A stretch of DNA of 64,000 nucleotides, taken from Erinaceus europaeus. Its lineage: Eukaryota; Chordata; Mammalia; Eulipotyphla; Erinaceidae. The translations under genes and the position numbers were made by a program. The notes under the pieces are model-generated. The model saw nothing but the letters and a program-made list of their open reading frames with translations. It was not told the origin of the DNA and ran no database searches. The stretch spans positions 248,001-312,000 of the forward strand of contig NC_080181.1 in assembly GCF_950295315.1 (NCBI RefSeq). Reading direction: 5' to 3'. Below are positions 7,637 through 21,369 of the stretch, piece after piece. Numbering within the stretch: the first letter of the stretch is position 1; each line of letters opens with the position of its first letter.

Positions 7637-8319
7637 GGAGGCATCCATCTTTTTTTGTCTGTCCATAGCAAGGGCCCGGGGAGTTTGTGCTTCCTGCAAA
7701 CAGAGCGACATTGTATGGGACACTCATGCAAGCCTACTTCTGGGAATCTCTCTGAGTGTGATGTGTGGACACCAGGAAGCATGAGCAGGGATGTGAGGCC
7801 ACAGGAGCAATTGCCTTAGCCGGACCCAAAGGGTAGGTGTAAGGGGCCGGGTTCATCCACTATTGTTTGGTTCAACACACTTCCCATCTATGTGGAAACA
7901 CAGCCCTTTCTGGGTACTTTCTGGGCTTGTAATCTGCTGCCCTGAGCAGTGGACTGAGAGCCTGGAGGCTGAGTAGGCAGCCAAACGTGACTGGACAGGC
8001 TCAAGCCCCTGAATTCTGAGGGGTGCCCCAGCTTCCCCCATTGGCAGTGTTTGGATCATAGTGAGGCATGGCATTGATTCGGAACTCAGGAGAGTGAGAC
8101 ATGAGAGTCCCTTTGCATATGCATTCTTGCTTAGCCACAATCTGGGCTAGCTGGCTTGCCCTGACCAGATAGGTTCTCTGTACATAAGTTGCAGGAGAGG
8201 CTGGCTCCCTTGCCACCCATGCTCTGAGACTACTTCAGGTGATCTCTGAGCACACACAGACACACACAGACAGACACACACACACACACACACATTACTG
8301 TCAGGTTGCTAGTAGAGCC

Positions 8320-11306
8320 TATGGTGAAGGCTGGGGCTGTCTGGGGTCTGTGGGCATGAGAGCTGCTGCCTTACGATCTATACAAGCCAGGTTTGAACCT
8401 GTCATCAATGAACACAGTGTAGGAGGTTTTTGAATTCTGGTCTCTTTCCAACTCATCTATTTCTCTTCTCGCCTTCTCTATCTCTAACTCTCACATGCTC
8501 TCACACACTCTGTCTTCACTCATTAATATTTTACTTAGATTCTTATTTTACTGACAGGCCCAGATAGACAAAGAGAGTTACCAGAGCACTGCTGAGCTCT
8601 GGCTTGTTGTGTTGGCGATTTCACCTAGGCTACTGGAGCCTCAGTTTGTAAGTCTTTCTGACACAAGCCATATTCTGTCTCCTCATTTCCATGCCAGTAT
8701 CACTCAGAGTTTATAATAAAGATATACATACATGTATATATGTACATATAGATTTATATATCTGTCATTTTTAGAATGTTCGACCTATGTATTTGACCTT
8801 CTTTCAGAATTACCACATTTATAACAGCCTAGTTTTTCTGAAATAATTGGCCATATAGTTGGAGCAGGATTCAATACAATTATAAATAATAGAACCTTCC
8901 AGTAGCATTTCTAATCGTGTTTCTATTAGCATCCTTATTGTAATTATCATGGCCCAGATCTTCCCTCCTTTTTCTAGTGTAAGCTTCAATACGTATGTGT
9001 TTGTTTTCTTTCTCCGGAAATCTTAATGTCCCTGGACCCTGAAGTGTTAGGGAATTTTTGAAGCAGCCCTCTGTTTCTCAGCAGATGGTTTCTATGTTTC
9101 TGCTGTCATCAGGTCTTCTTGTGGTTTTTGTCTTTATTTATTTTTATTGTTTCAAGTCCTCCTAGATCATCCCCATTTATTTGCATATTTATTTATTTAG
9201 TCAGGTATCACATGTGGCATCATTTCTTCTGCTTGAGAGATTTTCTCTTATAACTGAAGGGAACTTTTGATGCACAATACATTTCCTGGGGCAAATACTA
9301 CACACATATGGTGAAGGCTTGGGTTGTCTGGGGTCTGTGGGCATTAGAGCTGCTGCGTGACAATCTCTACAACCCAGGTTTGAACCTGTCATGAATGAAC
9401 ACAGCCTAGGGGGTTTTTGACTTCTGGTCTATTTCCAACTCTTCTATTTCTCTGCTCGCCATCTCTGTCTCTGACTCTCACAGGCTCTCTCTCACTCTGT
9501 CTGAACTCAGGAATATTTTACTTATATCCTTATTTTATTGACAGGCCCAGATATACAAAGAGAGTGGCCAGAGCACTGCTGAGCTCTGGCTGGTTTTGTT
9601 TGTGATTTCACCTAGGCTACTGGAGCCTCTGATTGGTAAGTCTCTCTGACTTAAGCCATATTCTGTCTCCTCATATCCATGGCAGTATCTCTCAGACTTT
9701 ATAATAAAGATATACATCCATATACATATATAAATATACATATATATCTCTGTCATTTTTAGAATTGTCAACCTATGTAATTGATCTTAATCAAAATTCA
9801 CACATTTACAACAGGTTCCTTTTTCCCTACTAATTGGCCACATAGTTGGAGCAGGATTCAATACAATTATAAATAATAGAACCTTCCAGTAGCATTTCTA
9901 ATAGCATTTCTATCAGCATCCTTATTTTAATTATCATAGTACAGAACTTGCCTCCTTTCTCTAGTGTAAGCTTCAATACATATGAGTTTCTTTTCATTCT
10001 CCCGAAATCTTAATTTCCCTGGACTCTGAAGGGTCTCGGAACTTTTGAAGCAGCCCTTGATTCACAGCAGATGGTTTCTATGTTTCTGCTGTCATCAGGT
10101 CTTCTTGTGCTTTTTGTTTTTATTTTTCATTTGTTTCAAATCCTCCTAGATAACCCCCATTTACTTGCATATTTATTTATTTATTTATTTATTTATTTGG
10201 TTCTATATTACATGAGGGGTCCATTCTTCTGCTTGATAGATTTTTCTCTTATAATTGAAGGGAAGTTTACACTCACAATACATATCCTGTCGTAAATAGT
10301 ACACACATATGGTGAAGGCTGGGGTTGTCTGGGGTCTGTGGACAGGAGACTGCTGCCTTACAATCTCGACAACCCAGGTTTGAACCTGTCATGTATGAAC
10401 ACAGAGTGGGAGCTTTTGGACTTCTGGTCTCTTTCCAACTCTTCTATTTCTCTTCTTGCCTTCTCTGTCTCTGACTCTCACAGGCTCTCACTCACTCTGT
10501 CTGCACTCATTAATATTTTACTTTTATATTATTTGACTGACAGGCCCAGATATACAAAGCGAGTCACCAGGCCCCGGCTGAGCTCTGGATTGTTTTGTTG
10601 GCGATTTCACCTAGGTTTCTGGAGCCTCAGCTTTGTAAGTCTCTCTGGCACAAGCCATACTCTGTCTCCTCATAGCCATGCCAGTATCCCTCATAGTTGA
10701 TAATAAAGATACACATACATATATGTACATATACATATATATATACATATATATATATCAGACATTTTTAGAATTGTTGACCTTTTTATTTGATCTGAAT
10801 GCAGAATTACCGCATTTATAATAGCCTCCTTATTCATAAATAATTGGTCACATAGTTGGAGCAGGATTCACTACAATTATAAATTATAAACTTTCCAGGA
10901 GCATTTCCAATAGCCTTTCTATCAGTATCCTTATTGTAATTATCATAGCACAGAACTTGCCTCCATTTTCTAGTGTAAGCTTCAAATCGTATGCGTTTCT
11001 TTTCATTCTCAGAATTCGTAATTTGCCTGGACCCTGTGTGTCAGGGAATTTTTGAAGCAGCCCTCTATTTCTCAGCAGACATTTTCTATATTTCTGCTGT
11101 CATCAGGTCTTCCTGTGGTGTTTGTTTTTATTTTTTATTTTTTTCAAATCCTCTTAGATCATTCCCATTTATTTGCATATTTATTTATTTATTTATTTCA
11201 TCCGATATCACATGAGGGGTCATTTCTTCTGCCTGATAGATTTTCTCTTATAATTGAAGGGAACTTTTGACACACAATACATTTCCTTTTGCAGATACTA
11301 CACACT
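8320..11306 (+). repeat. Triplicated A modules, unit 2
   Basis: A1 8320-9306, A2 9307-10307 and A3 10308-11306, with the parts described for unit 1. The A3 TA tract is longer than in unit 1 because of an inserted 'tatatacata' block, a form shared with units 4 and 5. Confidence 0.9.
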
Positions 11307-11539
11307 ACTACAACTGCTACTGCACTGTTTTTGACAGTGACATCCAATGCACAATGGATTAGTATTGCATGGCGCAAGAGAATGTTCACTATTTAACCTA
11401 CAATGTTTTTAACCTCACAAATATTTATTCTGTTCTTTCTTGGGGGATGAATGGTTTACAGTCAACAGTTCCATATAATAGTGGGCACGGGGGGGTAATT
11501 TTTCCCACTACCCCTGTATTTCTGTACATCCTTTGTAAC

Positions 11540-11739
11540 TTTCTTATTGAGGAGAAGCAAACAGTCATAAATTGAGAGAGCAGGGCCCAAGCAGGAAGAG
11601 AGACAGAGAGACATCTGCAGCTCTGATTTGTCACTAGCCCAGCTTTTCCCTAGCTGGGTAAGTGTGACCAGGGGCTCAAAACAGGGTCCTGGGATTCCAC
11701 ATAGTTCCCTGGCAGCTCCACCAGCTGTTCCTCCAACCC
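11540..11739 (-). mobile_element. Antisense SINE-like element, unit 2
   Basis: Same diverged block as 3736-3935. It has 'agcttttccc' where unit 1 has 'agctttaccc'. Confidence 0.55.
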
Positions 11740-11915
11740 ATGCTCCCTTCGTTGTCCATGTAACTATCGATCTGCTCTAGGCATTTCTCACCTTCATATG
11801 CCAGAAACTTAACACTTCTCCCTTCCACCCATGAAACTTTGACCTTTTGCTAGGGTGCAAAACAGCAACTCCAATCCAAGTTATTTTCGGGACAAGTGTG
11901 TACGTCTCTGTGGGA

Positions 11916-11957
<42 letters not shown>

Positions 11958-12235
11958 GTGTGCATAAGTGTGTTTCAGTTAAGATTACCGCTGTTGTTTC
12001 TTTATTCCTGACACAGGGACTTAGGAACTGGGTTGTGTTATGACAAAGGAAGTTTCCACTGCACAAGTGGTTTTTCAAGTATGAATTGGCACATTGGATT
12101 GTGGACTCTGTTGTGCATTCTCCCAGGTGGTCCTCAGATGGGTTCTTTCCTTTGCTATTCCCATGCTGTGTGTAATTTTCTGGGTAGACTCAAAGAGGAG
12201 TGGCATGGGGAGCTCAGCTGCATTCTGCTGTATGT

Positions 12236-12498
12236 CCACAAGGTGGCGGCAAAGACCATAGTTGAGTGTAGTGATTCTGTGGAATGAGGAGAACTCTAGG
12301 AATTGTGGCCCGTGGACAGCAGGGTTGAAATTGACGTAGAGTGCCCTAGACATCTGTTCTTTCCTGTGGGGTGGGGGGATCCCCCATTTGGCTTTGCAAG
12401 TGGAAGGGGTTTCTCTCTTTGCCTGGGATGACTCTACTGGGAGCTTGTGAATCCCTGTGCTCAGCTGCATTCTGCTGGGTGTCCACAAGAGGGCAGCA
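12236..12498 (+). promoter_or_regulatory. CTCF-like motif pair, unit 2
   Basis: Motif 1 starts at 12236 and motif 2 at 12483, 247 bp apart and in the same orientation. Both cores are identical to unit 1. Confidence 0.6.
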
Positions 12499-12720
12499 CC
12501 AGGGCGGGACTAAGGCTCCATGGGGCAAGTGCCCTGAGGCACTGGGCTAGGAGAGTGGCGACAGTGTTTCTGGGTGTGCCCCAAGAGCATGGCCAGCCTA
12601 GCGCAGGCAGGCAGTGTCCTAAGGACGGGCCCAGACAGGAGCTGTGGGGGTCGTGTTTGCAGAAACAGGGCCTTCAGAGGATGGCAGAAAGTCCCCGGGG
12701 GCGGGCCTCAGAGCCCGTGC

Positions 12721-13436
12721 CCAATGAGCCTGAGGGGAGGGCCCAGTGGGTATTCATAGAGACAGCTGGCCAATCAGAGAGGAGGAACGTCACCCTCAGG
12801 GGCGTGAAGCAAGAGCTGGCCAATGAGAACAGAGGAGGAGTTGCGTGGGCGGGCCTCAGAGAGCCGCCCACCAATGAGAGCCTGGGTGCTGGCTCTGGGT
12901 GGGCGTACCCCTGGAGGTCAGCCAATCAGGGTCCAGCGGAAGTGCCTGGGGGGCGGGCCCTCGGGAGGCTGTCCAATGAGCGCCTGGAGCGGGCCTCATG
13001 GGCGGAGCCCAGGAGGCTGGCCAATCATGGGGCAAGGGCGGTGACCTTCCTGGGCGTGCCTTAGGAACTGGCCTATCAGAGGGCGCCCCTCAGACAGCAG
13101 CCCGCCAATGGGAGCCAAGAGAAGGCTGGCTGGGGGCGTGTCCCTGGGACACCAGGCCAATCAGAGTCGAGCGGAAGTGGCTGGTGGGCGGGCCTTCCGG
13201 AGGCTGCCCAATCAGCGTGCTGCAGGGCCGTGTGGGCGGTGCTCAAGGCCGCTGGCCAATCACTGACTAGGGGCCCGGACCCTCCTGGGCGTGTCCAAGC
13301 ACACTGGCCAATGAGATTGCTGGTGGGGTTCTGGGCGTGGCCTAGGCCTCTGTCCTATCAGAGCCTGGCTGGCGCCCTGTGGGCGGGCCTTCTGAAGGAA
13401 TCCCGCCAATGGGAGCTCAGAGCTGGCCTTAAAAGG
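12721..13436 (+). promoter_or_regulatory. CCAAT/GC-box array and TATA-like box, unit 2
   Basis: The 15 boxes run from 12721 to 13410 with the same spacing as unit 1, and the TATA-like 'ttaaaagg' is at 13429-13436. One GC box reads 'ggagcgggcc', as in units 1 and 3-5, rather than the perfect 'ggggcgggcc' of units 6-8. Confidence 0.8.
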
Positions 13437-13546
13437 CTGGGCGTGCTTCCAGGAAATGCGAAGCAGGGTTCAGCCCAGGGCCCTGCCTTGCAGAAGCTGT
13501 CCAGTGCGCATGTGTATAACTCCGTTTGTGCCTGTGCCTCTGTGGA

Positions 13547-13577
<31 letters not shown>

Positions 13578-16125
13578 CTGAGGGAGGGAGAGAGAGAGAG
13601 AACAACAGAATCACTGTGGCACAGGTGATTTTGTGCAAAACACTTGGCACATTCTGATTTACAGCTCAATATTGACACCAGGGCAGCTCTCCTTGGCCCT
13701 TGGTCACTTTTCTTCTTTTCAGATGTAAAGACACTGAAGAGGGAGAGGTTTTTGCCCTGAGGCTTGCACTGGGAACTAGCAGCTGCCCTGTTTGTGTTGC
13801 CAGACTAGGAAACCTGTGGTGCCTGTCCATGTGGAGAGTCTCCTGGATGACTTCCTTCTCGAGCCTTTTTCGCTCGGTCCCGTTGGACCTGCATATAGCT
13901 AATGATTTGGAGATTTTATTCCTTTGGACAATTCTTTTCCTGATGCAAAGTTTCTCTCCAGGTTTTAGCAACCAATTGTGTGAATGTCACATCGAATCCA
14001 TTGTAGAAAATGACTACATCAGTGTCTCTCTCTCTCTTTCTCTCTCTCTCTCTATCTCTCTCTCTATATATATATATATGTATGTAACATGTAGAGGTCT
14101 GAAAATATTTTTTAGCTAGAGACCTGCACAGCTCTGGATTAGGGTAGCAATGTGGATACACCTGGCCCTTCTGAGCCACAGTCATGAGAGACATCTCACA
14201 GAGCCATATCGTATATCACTCTACAAATCTCTCTCAGCACAAACTACCACTGCCAAATCATCTACTTCCCTCTTGCTCCTTTTGTCCACCGAGTCTTATC
14301 CCAAAACTGTAAATCAAAGAAGAAATAGACATAGTGCAGTTCCCTGCACACAGGACAGGCTGAGGCTGGACCAGGGAGATGCAATACGCCAGCCTGCATC
14401 TTGGCTGGAGGATCACTATGCTTACTTCGAATTTGGAGAGGCGAGGGCAGTTTTGGAGAGTGGGCTGCCGGCCAAGGGTTGCTTCTCAGAGTGGCTAAGA
14501 CCTAGATGTTCTAAGTGTTACCTTTCCTCACAAACATAAAATAGCAATGCCACTTGTAAGAAGTATGCATGGGCATGGAGGGTTTGTCTTCAGTGCTCTG
14601 GCACTGATCAACACAGGGCCAGAATTTCAGTCCTTGTCTGTCTCTGTCATTCTGTCTCTCTGACTGTCTCTACGTGCCTTCTTCACTGGGCCCTTACTGG
14701 AAGTCAGTGCATGCATCGTGAACTCAACCTTCCTGGTGTTGAAATTTTCCTTTCTTTGCCCTTTGGATTATTTAGTCTCCTGCACATGGTGTAGTACAGA
14801 GGGGAACTGCGGAGACAGCGTTGCTGCTGCAGGTTCCAGGCATATGTCCATCTCCAGCTGCAGCTGTCCAGGCCCTCTGTGCTTGACTGCCATTCTCCAG
14901 GGCCCTGAGGCTGACACTCAGCCTCAATGCAGCCCTCCTCACCTTCCTGCACAGCATCCTTGTCCTTATTCCATGAGAGCCCCGGTCAAGGGAAGTGAAA
15001 CTCGATCCCCCTGGCACACACACTGTGCTTTCCCTCTATTAAGCCAAATGGAAAGGATCTGTGGTACTGATGGCCACACCAGTGTCCAGATTTCCCATGC
15101 AAAACGGAAGCTTCCAGTGTTCAGAAAGAGGGTGTTTTGATGGCTGTGAAATGTCTTTTCCAAGTGCCTCATGGTGTTTCAAATCCCTTTGAAACCTGAA
15201 GTTCTTTCTTGTATCTAGGGAATATTTTCACCACTGGCCAGAAGGGCCGCCCAACTAGGAGCACAGCTATCCAGGGGTCAGGAGGTCTTCCAGCCTGCTA
15301 GCTCCTGGAGGGATTCCTGAGTATGTCCTCAGGGCCCAAGTGTAAAAGGTGTTTCCAATTGCCTTGATTAGCAGCAGCCAGGCCCTCAGGTGAGGGGCGG
15401 GGCTGTGATCTTGACTGGAAGCCCCTAATTTGGCCAATGGAGGCATCCATCTTTTTTTGTCTGTCCATAGCAAGGGCCCGGGGAGTTTGTGCTTCCTGCA
15501 AACAGAGCGACATTGTATGGGACACTCATGCAAGCCTACTTCTGGGAATCTCTCTGAGTGTGATGTGTGGACACCAGGAAGCATGAGCAGGGATGTGAGG
15601 CCACAGGAGCAATTGCCTTAGCCGGACCCAAAGGGTAGGTGTAAGGGGCCGGGTTCATCCACTATTGTTTGGTTCAACACACTTCCCATCTATGTGGAAA
15701 CACAGCCCTTTCTGGGTACTTTCTGGGCTTGTAATCTGCTGCCCTGAGCAGTGGACTGAGAGCCTGGAGGCTGAGTAGGCAGCCAAACGTGACTGGACAG
15801 GCTCAAGCCCCTGAATTCTGAGGGGTGCCCCAGCTTCCCCCATTGGCAGTGTTTGGATCATAGTGAGGCATGGCATTGATTCGGAACTCAGGAGAGTGAG
15901 ACATGAGAGTCCCTTTGCATATGCATTCTTGCTTAGCCACAATCTGGGCTAGCTGGCTTGCCCTGACCAGATAGGTTCTCTGTACATAAGTTGCAGGAGA
16001 GGCTGGCTCCCTTGCTACCCATGCTCTGAGACTACTACAGGTGATCTCTGAGCACACACAGACACACACAAACAGACAGACACACACACACACACACACA
16101 TTACTGTCAGGTTGCTAGTAGAGCC

Positions 16126-19104
16126 TATGGTGAAGGCTGGGGCTGTCTGGGGTCTGTGGGCATGAGAGCTGCTGCCTTACGATCTATACAAGCCAGGTTT
16201 GAACCTGTCATCAATGAACACAGTGTAGGAGGTTTTTGAATTCTGGTCTCTTTCCAACTCATCTATTTCTCTTCTCGCCTTCTCTATCTCTAACTCTCAC
16301 ATGCTCTCACACACTCTGTCTTCACTCATTAATATTTTACTTAGATTCTTATTTTACTGACAGGCCCAGATAGACAAAGAGAGTTACCAGAGCACTGCTG
16401 AGCTCTGGCTTGTTGTGTTGGCGATTTCACCTAGGCTACTGGAGCCTCAGTTTGTAAGTCTTTCTGACACAAGCCATATTCTGTCTCCTCATTTCCATGC
16501 CAGTATCACTCAGAGTTTATAATAAAGATATACATACATGTATATATGTACATATAGATTTATATATCTGTCATTTTTAGAATGTTCGACCTATGTATTT
16601 GACCTTCTTTCAGAATTACCACATTTATAACAGCCTAGTTTTTCTGAAATAATTGGCCATATAGTTGGAGCAGGATTCAATACAATTATAAATAATAGAA
16701 CCTTCCAGTAGCATTTCTAATCGTGTTTCTATTAGCATCCTTATTGTAATTATCATGGCCCAGATCTTCCCTCCTTTTTCTAGTGTAAGCTTCAATACGT
16801 ATGTGTTTGTTTTCTTTCTCCGGAAATCTTAATGTCCCTGGACCCTGAAGTGTTAGGGAATTTTTGAAGCAGCCCTCTGTTTCTCAGCAGATGGTTTCTA
16901 TGTTTCTGCTGTCATCAGGTCTTCTTGTGGTTTTTGTCTTTATTTATTTTTATTGTTTCAAGTCCTCCTAGATCATCCCCATTTATTTGCATATTTATTT
17001 ATTTAGTCAGGTATCACATGTGGCATCATTTCTTCTGCTTGAGAGATTTTCTCTTATAACTGAAGGGAACTTTTGATGCACAATACATTTCCTGGGGCAA
17101 ATACTACACACATATGGTGAAGGCTTGGGTTGTCTGGGGTCTGTGGGCATTAGAGCTGCTGCGTGACAATCTCTACAACCCAGGTTTGAACCTGTCATGA
17201 ATGAACACAGCCTAGGGGGTTTTTGACTTCTGGTCTATTTCCAACTCTTCTATTTCTCTTCTCGCCATCTCTGTCTCTGACTCTCACAGGCTCTCTCTCA
17301 CTCTGTCTGAACTCAGGAATATTTTACTTATATCCTTATTTTATTGACAGGCCCAGATATACAAAGAGAGTGGCCAGAGCACTGCTGAGCTCTGGCTGGT
17401 TTTGTTTGTGATTTCACCTAGGCTACTGGAGCCTCTGATTGGTAAGTCTCTCTGACTTAAGCCATATTCTGTCTCCTCATATCCATGGCAGTATCTCTCA
17501 GACTTTATAATAAAGATATACATCCATATACATATATAAATATACATATATATCTCTGTCATTTTTAGAATTGTCAACCTATGTAATTGATCTTAATCAA
17601 AATTCACACATTTACAACAGGTTCCTTTTTCCCTACTAATTGGCCACATAGTTGGAGCAGGATTCAATACAATTATAAATAATAGAACCTTCCAGTAGCA
17701 TTTCTAATAGCATTTCTATCAGCATCCTTATTTTAATTATCATAGTACAGAACTTGCCTCCTTTCTCTAGTGTAAGCTTCAATACATATGAGTTTCTTTT
17801 CATTCTCCCGAAATCTTAATTTCCCTGGACTCTGAAGGGTCTCGGAACTTTTGAAGCAGCCCTTGATTCACAGCAGATGGTTTCTATGTTTCTGCTGTCA
17901 TCAGGTCTTCTTGTGCTTTTTGTTTTTATTTTTCATTTGTTTCAAATCCTCCTAGATAACCCCCATTTACTTGCATATTTATTTATTTATTTATTTATTT
18001 ATTTGGTTCTATATTACATGAGGGGTCCATTCTTCTGCTTGATAGATTTTTCTCTTATAATTGAAGGGAAGTTTACACTCACAATACATATCCTGTCGTA
18101 AATAGTACACACATATGGTGAAGGCTGGGGTTGTCTGGGGTCTGTGGACAGGAGACTGCTGCCTTACAATCTCGACAACCCAGGTTTGAACCTGTCATGT
18201 ATGAACACAGAGTCGGAGCTTTTGGACTTCTGGTCTCTTTCCAACTCTTCTATTTCTCTTCTTGCCTTCTCTGTCTCTGACTCTCACAGGCTCTCACTCA
18301 CTCTGTCTGCACTCATTAATATTTTACTTTTATATTATTTGACTGACAGGCCCAGATATACAAAGCGAGTCACCAGGCCCCGGCTGAGCTCTGGATTGTT
18401 TTGTTGGCGATTTCACCTAGGTTTCTGGAGCCTCAGCTTTGTAAGTCTCTCTGGCACAAGCCATACTCTGTCTCCTCATAGCCATGCCAGTATCCCTCAT
18501 AGTTGATAATAAAGATACACATACATATATGTACATATACATACATATATATATATCAGACATTTTTAGAATTGTTGACCTTTTTATTTGATCTGAATGC
18601 AGAATTACCGCATTTATAATAGCCTCCTTATTCATAAATAATTGGTCACATAGTTGGAGCAGGATTCACTACAATTATAAATTATAAACTTTCCAGGAGC
18701 ATTTCCAATAGCCTTTCTATCAGTATCCTTATTGTAATTATCATAGCACAGAACTTGCCTCCATTTTCTAGTGTAAGCTTCAAATCGTATGCGTTTCTTT
18801 TCATTCTCAGAATTCGTAATTTGCCTGGACCCTGTGTGTCAGGGAATTTTTGAAGCAGCCCTCTATTTCTCAGCAGACATTTTCTATATTTCTGCTGTCA
18901 TCAGGTCTTCCTGTGGTGTTTGTTTTTATTTTTTATTTTTTTCAAATCCTCTTAGATCATTCCCATTTATTTGCATATTTATTTATTTATTTATTTCATC
19001 CGATATCACATGAGGGGTCATTTCTTCTGCCTGATAGATTTTCTCTTATAATTGAAGGGAACTTTTGACACACAATACATTTCCTTTTGCAGATACTACA
19101 CACT
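16126..19104 (+). repeat. Triplicated A modules, unit 3
   Basis: A1 16126-17112, A2 17113-18113 and A3 18114-19104. The A3 TA tract has its own form with 'tacatacatata' near 18540. Confidence 0.9.
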
Positions 19105-19337
19105 ACTACAACTGCTACTGCACTGTTTTTGACAGTGACATCCAATGCACAATGGATTAGTATTGCATGGCGCAAGAGAATGTTCACTATTTAACCTACA
19201 ATGTTTTTAACCTCACAAATATTTATTCTGTTCTTTCTTGGGGGATGAATGGTTTACAGTCAACAGTTCCATATAATAGTGGGCACGGGGGGGTAATTTT
19301 TCCCACTACCCCTGTATTTCTGTACATCCTTTGTAAC

Positions 19338-19537
19338 TTTCTTATTGAGGAGAAGCAAACAGTCATAAATTGAGAGAGCAGGGCCCAAGCAGGAAGAGAG
19401 ACAGAGAGACATCTGCAGCTCTGATTTGTCACTAGCCCAGCTTTTCCCTAGCTGGGTAAGTGTGACCAGGGGCTCAAAACAGGGTCCTGGGATTCCACAT
19501 AGTTCCCTGGCAGCTCCACCAGCTGTTCCTCCAACCC
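19338..19537 (-). mobile_element. Antisense SINE-like element, unit 3
   Basis: Same diverged block as 3736-3935, in the 'agcttttccc' class. Confidence 0.55.
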
Positions 19538-19713
19538 ATGCTCCCTTCGTTGTCCATGTAACTATCGATCTGCTCTAGGCATTTCTCACCTTCATATGCC
19601 AGAAACTTAACACTTCTCCCTTCCACCCATGAAACTTTGACCTTTTGCTAGGGTGCAAAACAGCAACTCCAATCCAAGTTATTTTCGGGACAAGTGTGTA
19701 CGTCTCTGTGGGA

Positions 19714-19749
<36 letters not shown>

Positions 19750-20027
19750 GTGTGCATAAGTGTGTTTCAGTTAAGATTACCGCTGTTGTTTCTTTATTCC
19801 TGACACAGGGACTTAGGAACTGGGTTGTGTTATGACAAAGGAAGTTTCCACTGCACAAGTGGTTTTTCAAGTATGAATTGGCACATTGGATTGTGGACTC
19901 TGTTGTGCATTCTCCCAGGTGGTCCTCAGATGGGTTCTTTCCTTTGCTATTCCCATGCTGTGTGTAATTTTCTGGGTAGACTCAAAGAGGAGTGGCATGG
20001 GGAGCTCAGCTGCATTCTGCTGTATGT

Positions 20028-20290
20028 CCACAAGGTGGCGGCAAAGACCATAGTTGAGTGTAGTGATTCTGTGGAATGAGGAGAACTCTAGGAATTGTGG
20101 CCCGTGGACAGCAGGGTTGAAATTGACGTAGAGTGCCCTAGACATCTGTTCTTTCCTGTGGGGTGGGGGGATCCCCCATTTGGCTTTGCAAGTGGAAGGG
20201 GTTTCTCTCTTTGCCTGGGATGACTCTACTGGGAGCTTGTGAATCCCTGTGCTCAGCTGCATTCTGCTGGGTGTCCACAAGAGGGCAGCA
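20028..20290 (+). promoter_or_regulatory. CTCF-like motif pair, unit 3
   Basis: Motif 1 starts at 20028 and motif 2 at 20275, with unchanged cores, spacing and orientation. Confidence 0.6.
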
Positions 20291-20512
20291 CCAGGGCGGG
20301 ACTAAGGCTCCATGGGGCAAGTGCCCTGAGGCACTGGGCTAGGAGAGTGGCGACAGTGTTTCTGGGTGTGCCCCAAGAGCATGGCCAGCCTAGCGCAGGC
20401 AGGCAGTGTCCTAAGGACGGGCCCAGACAGGAGCTGTGGGGGTCGTGTTTGCAGAAACAGGGCCTTCAGAGGATGGCAGAAAGTCCCCGGGGGCGGGCCT
20501 CAGAGCCCGTGC

Positions 20513-21228
20513 CCAATGAGCCTGAGGGGAGGGCCCAGTGGGTATTCATAGAGACAGCTGGCCAATCAGAGAGGAGGAACGTCACCCTCAGGGGCGTGAA
20601 GCAAGAGCTGGCCAATGAGAACAGAGGAGGAGTTGCGTGGGCGGGCCTCAGAGAGCCGCCCACCAATGAGAGCCTGGGTGCTGGCTCTGGGTGGGCGTAC
20701 CCCTGGAGGTCAGCCAATCAGGGTCCAGCGGAAGTGCCTGGGGGGCGGGCCCTCGGGAGGCTGTCCAATGAGCGCCTGGAGCGGGCCTCATGGGCGGAGC
20801 CCAGGAGGCTGGCCAATCATGGGGCAAGGGCGGTGACCTTCCTGGGCGTGCCTTAGGAACTGGCCTATCAGAGGGCGCCCCTCAGACAGCAGCCCGCCAA
20901 TGGGAGCCAAGAGAAGGCTGGCTGGGGGCGTGTCCCTGGGACACCAGGCCAATCAGAGTCGAGCGGAAGTGGCTGGTGGGCGGGCCTTCCGGAGGCTGCC
21001 CAATCAGCGTGCTGCAGGGCCGTGTGGGCGGTGCTCAAGGCCGCTGGCCAATCACTGACTAGGGGCCCGGACCCTCCTGGGCGTGTCCAAGCACACTGGC
21101 CAATGAGATTGCTGGTGGGGTTCTGGGCGTGGCCTAGGCCTCTGTCCTATCAGAGCCTGGCTGGCGCCCTGTGGGCGGGCCTTCTGAAGGAATCCCGCCA
21201 ATGGGAGCTCAGAGCTGGCCTTAAAAGG
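20513..21228 (+). promoter_or_regulatory. CCAAT/GC-box array and TATA-like box, unit 3
   Basis: Boxes run from 20513 to 21202 with unchanged spacing; the TATA-like box is at 21221-21228. The second CCTAT variant is 'tcctatcag', as in units 1, 2 and 7. Confidence 0.8.
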
Positions 21229-21338
21229 CTGGGCGTGCTTCCAGGAAATGCGAAGCAGGGTTCAGCCCAGGGCCCTGCCTTGCAGAAGCTGTCCAGTGCG
21301 CATGTGTATAACTCCGTTTGTGCCTGTGCCTCTGTGGA

Positions 21339-21369
<31 letters not shown>

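Larger units (their letters stand above)
1..7806 (+). repeat. Macrosatellite unit 1 (7806 bp)
   Basis: First complete copy of the tandem unit. The phase is arbitrary: the window start recurs at 7807 and every later unit start. Layout: unrecognised DNA 1-444, CA tract 445-500, triplicated ~1 kb AT-rich modules 526-3502, antisense SINE-like block 3736-3935, TG tract 4114-4153, paired CTCF-like motifs 4434-4696, CCAAT/GC-box array 4919-5608, TATA-like box 5627-5634, TG/GA tract 5747-5800, TC/TA tract 6222-6282, and mostly unrecognised DNA 6283-7806. Diagnostic bases: 'gttggtag' after the CA tract, 'aaacactac' near 2503, 'gcgctagag' near 3568, and 'cttgactgg' near 6597 where most other units have 'cttggctgg'. 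I see no gene that I can support in it. Confidence 0.97.
7807..15608 (+). repeat. Macrosatellite unit 2 (7802 bp)
   Basis: Complete copy with the same layout as unit 1. Diagnostic differences: 'gttgctag' after the CA tract, 'cttagattc', 'cttacgatctata', 'aaatagtac', 'gcgcaagag' and 'gagccgccc' in the GC-rich part. These define a class shared with units 3-5. The 3' part has 'ctggaggatc', shared with unit 8 only among the complete units that lack the unit 1 'cttgactgg' change. Confidence 0.97.

Noticed and set aside
1..7806. rDNA or histone/U2 snRNA tandem gene array
   Set aside because: No rRNA, histone or snRNA sequence is visible in the unit.
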